Positions 1 through 6,257 of a stretch of 12,988 nt of DNA are shown here, piece after piece. Source of the DNA: Cyanobacteria bacterium UBA8803 (GTDB lineage Bacteria; Cyanobacteriota; Cyanobacteriia; Cyanobacteriales; Coleofasciculaceae); contig DNXU01000424.1 of NCBI GenBank assembly GCA_003505715.1, positions 18,473-31,460 on the forward strand, written 5' to 3'. Made by a program: the position numbers and the translations under genes. Below the pieces are notes generated by a model. The model was given only the letters and a program-made list of their open reading frames with translations. It ran no database searches and was not told where the DNA came from. How positions within the stretch are numbered: position 1 is the stretch's first letter; every line of letters starts with the position of its first letter.

Positions 1-1
1 A

Positions 2-844
2 CCAACAACCAACAACCAATCCCGAATTGCCCTGGTGATCCAATATCTGGGTACGGGGTTTTATGGTTGGCAGCGGCAACCCAATCGGCGTAGCGTGCAA
101 GAGGAAATTGAAAGGGCACTTTCGACTGTGGAGAAGCGACCCGTGACACTTTACGCCGCTGGTCGGACGGATACTGGAGTTCACGCTGCTGCTCAGGTCG
201 CACACTTTAATACTACTGCTCCCATACCCGCCCATCGATGGGCTAATGTTCTCAATAGCAGGCTGCCGGAGGATATCCTGATTCGGGCATCGGTAGCCGT
301 GTCTTCTGACTGGCACGCTCGCTTTTCGGCCTGTTGGCGTCGTTATCGATATACCATCTATACGGACGCTCGACCCAACTTGTTTGTGCGACCCTTTAGT
401 TGGCATTATTATTATGCACCCCTTAATGAATCGCTGATTCAGGAAGCCTTAAATCCCCTGATTGGCAAGCACCACTTGGCGGCATTTCACCGCTCTAATT
501 CGGGGCGAAAGCATTCCTGGGTGGATGTCCAGGAGGCAGAATGTTCCCGCCAAGGCTCGTTCATTCATATAGAAATACAAGCTAACGGATTTTTGTATGG
601 CATGGTGCGGCTCTTAGTGGGAATGCTGGTACAAGTAGGAAAGGGGCAGCGATCGCCCCAAGAGTTTACCAAACTTTGGGTTAATGAGCAGCGGGAAGAT
701 GTGAGATACGCCGCCCCTGCTAAGGGGCTGTGCTTGTTGCGGGTGGGTTACCCCAACTCACCCTTTCCCCCAGAAATCTGGTATGACAGCCAGCCCAAAT
801 TTCTGTTGCCCACCATTCAATTTTCCCAATTTTGTAGCCCTTGA
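2..844 (+). CDS. truA: tRNA pseudouridine(38-40) synthase TruA, 5' end cut by window edge
   Basis: TruA converts uridines 38-40 of the tRNA anticodon stem-loop to pseudouridine in the cytoplasm. The catalytic motif GRTDTGVHA is present, with the catalytic Asp codon at 170-172. The N-terminal family signature [12 protein letters not shown] begins at about 44, and the C-terminal part contains the usual [18 protein letters not shown] core. The frame stays open to base 2 and reads [12 protein letters not shown] before the first possible start, a GTG at 35. [10 protein letters not shown] is the normal beginning of the TruA fold, so I take this GTG as an internal Val and the true start as lying left of the window. 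The visible part is 280 residues, so little is missing. It is the first gene of the visible translation block, 34 bp before rplM. Bases 1-18 are a heptamer-like ACCAACA tandem inside the coding sequence. The identification is certain; only the start is unknown. Confidence 0.96.
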   Translation, partial: PTTNNQSRIALVIQYLGTGFYGWQRQPNRRSVQEEIERALSTVEKRPVTLYAAGRTDTGVHAAAQVAHFNTTAPIPAHRWANVLNSRLPEDILIRASVAVSSDWHARFSACWRRYRYTIYTDARPNLFVRPFSWHYYYAPLNESLIQEALNPLIGKHHLAAFHRSNSGRKHSWVDVQEAECSRQGSFIHIEIQANGFLYGMVRLLVGMLVQVGKGQRSPQEFTKLWVNEQREDVRYAAPAKGLCLLRVGYPNSPFPPEIWYDSQPKFLLPTIQFSQFCSP

Positions 845-878
845 ACTGTTAACCCTAGAAGCCTTAATTAAAAGACCC

Positions 879-1334
879 ATGGAAAAAACTCATCTCCCCC
901 CAACCGACTCGATAGAACGCAATTGGTATGTTGTAGACGCGACGAACCAACGTCTGGGTAGGCTAGCTACGGAAATTGCCATGATTCTGAGGGGAAAAAA
1001 CAAACCTACCTACACCCCCCACATGGATACGGGCGATTTCGTGATTGTGGTCAATGCCGAAAAAGTTGCCGTCACGGGCAAAAAACGCACTCAGAAGCTC
1101 TATCGCCGTCATTCTGGCCGTCCAGGTGGCATGAAAACTGAAACCTTTGCCAAGTTACAAGTCCGGCTGCCAGAACGCATTATCGAACACGCCGTCAAGG
1201 GAATGCTGCCGAAGAATTCTCTGGGTCGGCAACTGTTCACCAAACTCAAAGTGTATGCGGGAGACAGCCATCCCCACCAAGCTCAGAAACCAAAACCCCT
1301 AACGATTAACACAATTCCAGGAGGAAAAAATTAA
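879..1334 (+). CDS. rplM: 50S ribosomal protein L13
   Basis: L13 is an early-assembly protein of the large ribosomal subunit that binds 23S rRNA. The 151-residue product contains the family landmarks [51 protein letters not shown] and [13 protein letters not shown], ending HPHQAQKP as cyanobacterial L13 does. The frame is open upstream to 783, but the extra residues overlap the end of truA and look nothing like L13, so I chose the ATG at 879, which gives the normal family N-terminus. No clear Shine-Dalgarno precedes it, so translation may be coupled to truA. Its TAA shares one base with the rpsI ATG. Confidence 0.97.
   Translation: MEKTHLPPTDSIERNWYVVDATNQRLGRLATEIAMILRGKNKPTYTPHMDTGDFVIVVNAEKVAVTGKKRTQKLYRRHSGRPGGMKTETFAKLQVRLPERIIEHAVKGMLPKNSLGRQLFTKLKVYAGDSHPHQAQKPKPLTINTIPGGKN
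1319..1324 (+). promoter_or_regulatory. Shine-Dalgarno of rpsI inside the end of rplM
   Basis: AGGAGG lies nine bases before the rpsI ATG and inside the last codons of rplM. Together with the TAATG stop/start junction this shows translational coupling of L13 and S9. Confidence 0.85.
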
Positions 1335-1747
1335 TGCAAGCCGTAGACTCAAACGATCGCGTCATGTACTGGGGTACTGGTCGCCGCAAGGCTTCAGTAG
1401 CAAGGGTGCGTCTGGTTCCTGGTACTGGTCAGCTTATTATCAACGGTCGTCCCGGAGACTCTTACTTTAACTACAATCCTACTTACCTTTCAGCGGCAAA
1501 AGCTCCGCTGGAAACGTTGGGTCTGGAAAATGATTACGACATCTTAGTAAAGGCTCACGGGGGAGGATTGACCGGACAAGCTGACTCTATTCGCTTAGGA
1601 GTAGCGAGAGCTTTGTGCGAACTCGACCCAGAAAATCGCTCTCCTCTAAAAATAGAAGGCTACTTAACTCGCGATCCACGAGCCAAAGAGCGCAAGAAAT
1701 ACGGCTTACACAAAGCTCGTAAAGCCCCCCAATACTCAAAACGATAA
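1334..1747 (+). CDS. rpsI: 30S ribosomal protein S9
   Basis: S9 is a small-subunit protein whose C-terminal tail reaches the P-site tRNA. The 137-residue product has the family features in order: [16 protein letters not shown], a central [19 protein letters not shown], and the basic tail ending KAPQYSKR, whose final Lys-Arg is the part known to contact tRNA. The ATG at 1334 overlaps the rplM stop by one base and has an AGGAGG at ideal distance. L13 and S9 genes are paired in most bacteria. Confidence 0.97.
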   Translation: MQAVDSNDRVMYWGTGRRKASVARVRLVPGTGQLIINGRPGDSYFNYNPTYLSAAKAPLETLGLENDYDILVKAHGGGLTGQADSIRLGVARALCELDPENRSPLKIEGYLTRDPRAKERKKYGLHKARKAPQYSKR

Positions 1748-1750
1748 GTA

Positions 1751-1780
1751 CATTAGTCATTGTCATTGGTCATTGGTCAT
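1751..1780 (+). repeat. Short tandem heptamer repeat (TCATTGG-type)
   Basis: The segment is built from TCATTGG/TCATTG units, about four imperfect copies. It begins three bases after the rpsI stop and ends 43 bp before the rpmE start. Short tandemly repeated heptamers of this kind are known between genes of filamentous cyanobacteria. Just downstream, 1795-1811 carries related CTAATG/TAATGAC words that are partly complementary to the array, so weak RNA pairing is possible. Confidence 0.7.
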
Positions 1781-1814
1781 AAAATAGAAATAAGGACTAA
1801 TGGCTAATGACTCC

Positions 1815-1820
1815 GGAGGA
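1815..1820 (+). promoter_or_regulatory. Shine-Dalgarno deciding the rpmE start
   Basis: GGAGGA ends three bases before the ATG at 1824. An in-frame start further left (TTG-like or ATG around 1800) would place this site inside the gene and add eight residues foreign to L31, so the site supports 1824. Confidence 0.75.
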
Positions 1821-1823
1821 ACC

Positions 1824-2075
1824 ATGCCCAAACCTGATATTCATCCCCAGTGGTATCCAGATGCCAAAGTATATTGCAATGGCCAAGTTGTGATGACAGT
1901 TGGCTCTACCAGACCAGAAATACATGTTGATGTTTGGTCTGGTAACCATCCTTTTTATACAGGAACGCAGAAAATTATTGACACCGAAGGGCGAGTTGAG
2001 CGCTTTATGCGGAAATACGGAATGATGGATAGCGAGGGCAAAAAAGCCGGGAAATCGCCGTCTAAAGAGAAATAG
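1824..2075 (+). CDS. rpmE: 50S ribosomal protein L31, zinc-free type
   Basis: L31 bridges the ribosomal subunits. The 83-residue product begins [20 protein letters not shown] and continues with [15 protein letters not shown] and [12 protein letters not shown], all typical of cyanobacterial and plastid L31. Only one Cys is present (in YCNG), and the position of the second Cys pair reads VWSGNHPF, so the four-Cys zinc site of the C+ form is absent. This is normal for the cyanobacterial lineage and implies no zinc storage by this protein. The charged C-terminal tail ([11 protein letters not shown]) is lineage-variable. The start follows from the Shine-Dalgarno at 1815-1820. Confidence 0.95.
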   Translation: MPKPDIHPQWYPDAKVYCNGQVVMTVGSTRPEIHVDVWSGNHPFYTGTQKIIDTEGRVERFMRKYGMMDSEGKKAGKSPSKEK

Positions 2076-2107
2076 CGAAGAAGGCTGAAGTGTGGAGGAT
2101 GAGTTAT

Positions 2108-2132
2108 AAAAAGGCTAACCCCGGCAGTTAGC
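2108..2132 (-). terminator. Terminator-shaped hairpin facing the - strand
   Basis: GCTAAC (2114-2119) pairs perfectly with GTTAGC (2127-2132) around a 7-base loop. Read on the - strand, the stem is followed after one base by TTTTT (2112-2108), which is the form of an intrinsic terminator. Read on the + strand there is no T-run after the stem. Both neighbouring genes are on the + strand, so it would stop antisense transcription, or simply be a weak hairpin. The stem is only six pairs. Confidence 0.4.
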
Positions 2133-2272
2133 TATGGTTGGAATACCCATAAAAATGGCATTTGTGAACTTCTCAACTCCTGAACTCCTCCATTCTGAAA
2201 TTCTTTCAAATTCATCCTGCCGTTTAGACGTTAAACTTCACACTTCATAATTTCTCACGCTATTTCGACGGA

Positions 2273-2280
2273 GCGATCGC
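2273..2280. repeat. HIP1 palindrome before prfA
   Basis: GCGATCGC lies seven bases before the prfA ATG. It is one of seven perfect copies in the window: 649-656, 2273-2280, 3079-3086, 9720-9727, 11225-11232, 12026-12033 and 12959-12966. HIP1 is the highly iterated palindrome typical of many cyanobacterial genomes. In random sequence with equal base use, 13 kb would hold about 0.2 copies. Confidence 0.95.
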
Positions 2281-2287
2281 ACGAGCC

Positions 2288-3403
2288 ATGGCTGAAACTT
2301 ACCTGCTAGAAAAACTGCAATCAGTTGAGCAAACTTTTAATGAGTTAACGAGGCGTCTGGCCGATCCAGATATTGCCACAGACCCCGTTGAGATGCAACG
2401 GGTGACGAAGGCACGTTCCTCTTTGGAGGAAGTGGTTCAAACTTACGACATCTGGAAGGCGGCTCAACAAGACTTAGCCGGGACGCGGCAAGTTCTGAAA
2501 GAGGCAAATAACGATCCAGAACTGCAAGAAATGGCAGCTTTGGAAGTTGAAGAACTTCAAACTAAGCTAGAGCAGCTGGAAACGCGCCTCAAAATTTTAC
2601 TTTTGCCCCGCGACCCCAATGATGATAAAAACATCATGTTAGAAATTCGCGCAGGAACGGGTGGCGATGAAGCCAGTATCTGGGCTGGTGACTTGCTGCG
2701 GATGTACTCCCGCTATGCTGAAAGTCAAAATTGGCGGGTCAAGTTATTGAGCGAATCACCAGCCGATATGGGTGGCTTCAAAGAGACTATTCTGGAAATT
2801 CAGGGAGACCGAGTTTACAGCAAGCTGAAGTTTGAAGCTGGGGTTCATCGAGTGCAGCGAGTGCCCGTAACTGAGGCGGGGGGACGAGTTCATACCTCAA
2901 CAGCCACGGTGGCAGTAATGCCAGAAGTTAATGAGGTGGAAGTTCAGATTGACCCCAAGGATTTGGAAATTAAAACTGCGCGTTCTGGGGGTGCTGGCGG
3001 ACAGAACGTGAACAAAGTGGAAACAGCTGTTGACCTGATCCATAAACCAACAGGCATTCGGGTTTTCTGTACGGAAGAGCGATCGCAGCTGCAAAACCGC
3101 GAACGCGCCATGCAAATTCTCCGCGCCAAGCTCTACGAGATCAAGCTACAGGAGCAACAAGCTGCTGTAACTTCGATGCGGCGCTCTCAAGTAGGCACTG
3201 GTTCCCGTTCTGAAAAAATCCGCACTTACAATTACAAAGACAATCGCGTTACGGATCATCGCCTGGGTCAAAACTATTCCCTAAACACAATACTCGAAGG
3301 AGATTTAGAATCGGTCATTCAAGCTTGTATTAGTCAAGATCAGCAGGAACGTTTGGAGGAGTTGGCTGCTTCTACGGATAGCGCCAAGTCCTTAACAGCT
3401 TAA
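2288..3403 (+). CDS. prfA: Peptide chain release factor 1
   Basis: RF1 reads UAA and UAG stop codons in the ribosomal A site and triggers peptide release. The 371-residue product has a helical, Leu/Glu-rich domain 1 (residues 1-110), the RAGTGGDEA segment at 121-129, the anticodon-mimic tripeptide PVT at 193-195 within [10 protein letters not shown] (the P-x-T form that marks RF1 rather than RF2), and the catalytic GGQ at 237-239 within [11 protein letters not shown]. The ending GDLESVIQA is also usual. The ATG at 2288 gives the normal cyanobacterial N-terminus ([10 protein letters not shown]). The nearest GGAG (2270-2273) is 14 bases away, with a HIP1 palindrome between it and the start, so ribosome binding is not obviously Shine-Dalgarno driven. 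No programmed frameshift is seen; that belongs to RF2. Confidence 0.97.
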   Translation: MAETYLLEKLQSVEQTFNELTRRLADPDIATDPVEMQRVTKARSSLEEVVQTYDIWKAAQQDLAGTRQVLKEANNDPELQEMAALEVEELQTKLEQLETRLKILLLPRDPNDDKNIMLEIRAGTGGDEASIWAGDLLRMYSRYAESQNWRVKLLSESPADMGGFKETILEIQGDRVYSKLKFEAGVHRVQRVPVTEAGGRVHTSTATVAVMPEVNEVEVQIDPKDLEIKTARSGGAGGQNVNKVETAVDLIHKPTGIRVFCTEERSQLQNRERAMQILRAKLYEIKLQEQQAAVTSMRRSQVGTGSRSEKIRTYNYKDNRVTDHRLGQNYSLNTILEGDLESVIQACISQDQQERLEELAASTDSAKSLTA

Positions 3404-3976
3404 GGAAAACTTCCCTTTGGCCTTAGGGGGTAATATCATATCCGGTGGGTGCGTTACGGTTGCGCTAACACACCCCTATCATTTTTTGAGTCAAAAAGGG
3501 CTAAGTAGTCGCTCATGAACTGCGTACACCAGAGCCCATGAAAACCTAACTCCCTTATCCCTCTGCCTTATTCTCTAAAAATCCCTAAAACCTATGCCCG
3601 TAGGGTGATGCACTTGGTTAAAGTACCTCGCCCAGCGGCCAAGTAACTAGGTTATTATAGAGGATAGATGTATGCTAGGGGTTATAGGGCTATAATTAAA
3701 ACTTTTCCTGGTATTTTGCTTAAGCCCATCCAGCAATAGTGAATAAGCCGATCGTTATCAATTCTCCTGCCCTGCAAAAGTTGGGGAGGAGTTCAGCAGC
3801 GTGCAATAGCTGCGGCTGATTTGATATTCTTTTTTTTACTGGTTTGGCAGGAGCAGGACACCAACTTATTTGAGGTCTTTGCCAATTTACATCAATTGGC
3901 TGAGTTGCCATGATTGTATAAGAGTTTTTTGAATTGGCTCTCAAAATTCCTATTTCAACTCTAGATGCCTTAGTTA
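3404..3976. other. 573-bp gap between prfA and the first pentapeptide gene
   Basis: No convincing protein gene was found here. The left part carries the prfA terminator. A perfect TATAAT occurs at 3691-3696, but no good -35 sits 16-18 bp before it. From 3764 to 3867 there are two crossing complementary pairs: CTCCTGCC (3764-3771) with GGCAGGAG (3846-3853), and AAGTTGG (3778-3784) with CCAACTT (3861-3867). A GCAGC/GCTGC hairpin (3796-3800 with 3809-3813) and a run of eight T (3830-3837) lie between them. A small structured RNA or 5' leader is possible but unproven. A 74-codon frame on the - strand (3944 to 3720) has no family resemblance or ribosome site. Confidence 0.5.
3447..3487 (+). terminator. 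Hairpin terminator after prfA, built from a repeat-like palindrome
   Basis: GGGTGCGTTA (3447-3456) pairs with TAACACACCC (3466-3475), giving ten positions with one C-A mismatch and a 9-base loop. Six T follow at 3482-3487. The T-run starts six bases after the stem, a little far for a textbook terminator. The position, 44 bp after the prfA stop and before a long gap, fits an end of the translation operon. The GTGCGTTA...TAACGCAC type of palindrome is, as I recall, a common interspersed repeat in cyanobacteria, so this may be a repeat copy that also serves as a terminator. Confidence 0.55.
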
Positions 3977-4000
3977 GTGACGCTAAGTCCTGAGTCTGTT

Positions 4001-6139
4001 ATGAATGGAAGCATCTTGCCAGATGAAGATCGACCGAATTCCGTTGTCCATGAAAATTCTATTAAAGAGGAAAGCATTCAACAGGCTCAAGAAGTCATTT
4101 ATGAGTTTTTGATAGAGATTGTCAAAAAAGATAATCCGGAAAGAGTTTTACTGGAATTCAAGCAGTTATTTATTCTTCTGGAGAATAATAGCACTCCTGT
4201 CCTTAATCAGGCTTTAGCTCAAATTATTTTGAGCAAGAATGAGGATGAATTTAGAAACACTTTAAAAAGGTCTTGTTACATTCTCATTAATAACTGGTCT
4301 TCTAAAAGAAAACACAAATCTATACAAGAACTGATTCAAATATTGGCTGATGAATCGGTAAACCAGCCTACGCCAGCTCCAACTTTAAATCGTCTGAGAA
4401 CGCTGTTGAAAAATTTTCTTAACAGTCAAGATTATCAAGAACTAAAACTATTTACTTTACCTTATATTTCAGAAAAAAGAATTCATTGGAGCCATCATTA
4501 TACCTCCTATTTATTAGTTCCTCAATATTTAGATTCTCGGAATCCCATAGAGCAGCGTGAAATTGCTAAAACTTTATCAAAAAGATTGAAAAAAAAGTTT
4601 AAATTTGAGCTAGCAATGTATACGGCTCGCTGTGGTTCTCCAAAGTATAAAGAGAACAAAATTCCGAATCCAACTAATTTAGGGAATAAAGTCATTCCCT
4701 TAATTAAAGAGATAAGCTCTCAGTATTTATCCTCTAGTTATTTTAATCAAGCATCTCTTTTTAATCAGCAAATTCAAAACCTAAATTATATAAACTTCAA
4801 ACAGAGTTTTAAAAACTATTTAACATTTTCTGTCAATCATCAAGAATCTTTAAAAATTTTAGAATCTATTTTTTATCCCAAGCTAGACGGGCTTTATGAG
4901 AACCATGGGTCTAAGAAATTAAGTGTTGAATTATTACTGAGAACCTGCCGACGCTCCATTGAATTTTTGACTACTGAGGATGGGCAGCAACCTTCTCATC
5001 TTTTTATTTTGCTAACCACTCAAGGAAGTCCCCTAGCTATAGTTATCGCACTCCTAAAAATTATTCTTATTTGTAAGTATGCTCAAACACATCTAGAAGT
5101 ATGCATTGCTAAATTGATTCTATATTATGAAAAATCTTCAGCAGAAGAATGCCAATGGCTGATTAATTTTTTGGAAATTTTTAATATAGTTTTTACTATC
5201 TATAATGAAGATATTAAGTACAACTTGGTCAAGGTGAATAGGCAAGATGATGAGTCAGAGAATCCTTATCTTGTTAATCTGAATGCTTACCGAGTCTTTT
5301 CTCAACTAAAAGGAGTTGACCTGCGAGGTGCCGATCTTAGCGGTACTGACATCCGCAGTATCGATCTGATCGCTGCCGATCTAAGAGATGCCGATCTCAG
5401 CGGTGCTGACCTCAGTCAGGCTGACTTAAGTCTTGCCAAACTTAGCAGTGCTAACTTGAACCGTAGCTTGCTAGATCGAGCTGATTTGAGTGGCGCGATG
5501 CTAAATTCGGCTAATTTAAGCCACGCTAATCTAAATGGTGCAGATCTGCGTTGTGCGCACTTACAGCAAGCGGATCTAAGCAGTGCGAATCTAATGGCAG
5601 CAAAATTGCGCCGTGCTGACCTACACAATGCTAATTTGAGCCATAGCATCCTTTCTTGCGCTAGTTTGGATGCCTGCAATCTCAAAGGAGCTAACCTACA
5701 CCGTGCTAACTTAAATGATGCCAACCTCAGCCATGCCAATCTCAGCCATGCCAATCTCAGCCATACCAATTTGAGAGGTTCTCAACTAACTCATTGCCAA
5801 CTGTATGAGGCCAATATAACTTACTCAAGTCTGGTGTGCGCCAATCTCAGTCATGCTAACTTGAGTTCTGCCAACCTCAGGCACACTGACTTGAGCCGTG
5901 TAGACTTGAGCCATGGAAATTTGAGCAATACTGATTTGAGGGATGCCATCCTGCGTCACGTTAATTTGAGGGGAGCTGACCTCAGCCATGCTAATCTCAA
6001 GGGAGCCAACTTGTTCGGCACTAATCTAAGCCGCGTTAATGTGAAGGGAGCTTACTTTGGGAATAATGCAGGATTATCAGAGGGTATGAAGCTAGAGCTA
6101 GAGCAAAAAGGCGCGATTGTGGAGGTACATTCTGAGTAA
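4001..6139 (+). CDS. Pentapeptide-repeat protein with unrecognised N-terminal domain (paralogue 1)
   Basis: The function is unknown. The 712-residue product has two parts. Residues 1 to about 432 are a Leu/Lys/Glu-rich, probably helical domain that I cannot assign to a named family; it contains YILINNW, LLVPQYLDSRNPIEQRE, FKFELAMY, LLLRTCRR and THLEVCIAKL. Residues 438-687 are 50 consecutive pentapeptides of the A(D/N)Lxx type without a break, which fold in known examples into a right-handed four-sided beta-helix of about 12.5 turns. The tail has the FGNNAGLSE...KGAI ending seen in other cyanobacterial pentapeptide proteins. There is no signal peptide; one hydrophobic stretch (about 342-357, PLAIVIALLKIIL) looks more like a buried helix than a membrane anchor. 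The frame is open to a GTG at 3977, but I prefer the ATG at 4001; neither has a clear Shine-Dalgarno. The N-terminal half is visibly A/T-rich. The next gene is a diverged tandem copy 118 bp downstream. Confidence 0.9.
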   Translation: MNGSILPDEDRPNSVVHENSIKEESIQQAQEVIYEFLIEIVKKDNPERVLLEFKQLFILLENNSTPVLNQALAQIILSKNEDEFRNTLKRSCYILINNWSSKRKHKSIQELIQILADESVNQPTPAPTLNRLRTLLKNFLNSQDYQELKLFTLPYISEKRIHWSHHYTSYLLVPQYLDSRNPIEQREIAKTLSKRLKKKFKFELAMYTARCGSPKYKENKIPNPTNLGNKVIPLIKEISSQYLSSSYFNQASLFNQQIQNLNYINFKQSFKNYLTFSVNHQESLKILESIFYPKLDGLYENHGSKKLSVELLLRTCRRSIEFLTTEDGQQPSHLFILLTTQGSPLAIVIALLKIILICKYAQTHLEVCIAKLILYYEKSSAEECQWLINFLEIFNIVFTIYNEDIKYNLVKVNRQDDESENPYLVNLNAYRVFSQLKGVDLRGADLSGTDIRSIDLIAADLRDADLSGADLSQADLSLAKLSSANLNRSLLDRADLSGAMLNSANLSHANLNGADLRCAHLQQADLSSANLMAAKLRRADLHNANLSHSILSCASLDACNLKGANLHRANLNDANLSHANLSHANLSHTNLRGSQLTHCQLYEANITYSSLVCANLSHANLSSANLRHTDLSRVDLSHGNLSNTDLRDAILRHVNLRGADLSHANLKGANLFGTNLSRVNVKGAYFGNNAGLSEGMKLELEQKGAIVEVHSE
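5312..6061 (+). repeat. 15-bp-period coding repeat, 50 pentapeptides
   Basis: The DNA shows a 15-base period encoding xA(D/N)Lx units from GVDLR to GAYFG, 50 in a row. Most copies have diverged. The clearest recent duplication is at 5726-5770, where CTCAGCCATGCCAAT occurs twice in exact tandem and a third time with one change. Confidence 0.92.
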
Positions 6140-6257
6140 ACTAATCCTTCTGTTGTTCATTACGCCTTCTTCGCATGTCCTGGAGCCTGCGTTCGGCCTT
6201 CTACCTTGACTCGACGACAAACATTTATGAACACCTACTTAGTAGCTATCGATTTCA

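Noticed and set aside
783..878. Upstream extension of the rplM frame into the end of truA (32 extra residues).
   Set aside because: The extra residues do not resemble L13, overlap truA, and the ATG at 879 gives the normal family N-terminus.
2897..3129. Two overlapping antisense frames inside prfA.
   Set aside because: They are shadows of the highly conserved RF1 coding sequence around the GGQ motif.
3720..3944. 74-codon frame on the - strand in the gap before the first pentapeptide gene.
   Set aside because: No Shine-Dalgarno, no family resemblance, and it overlaps the possible structured segment; too weak to list as a gene.
5416..5769. 117-codon antisense frame with a repeating RLAWL-type product.
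   Set aside because: It is the mechanical mirror of the pentapeptide codons on the other strand; the repeat in the protein follows only from the 15-bp repeat in the sense gene.
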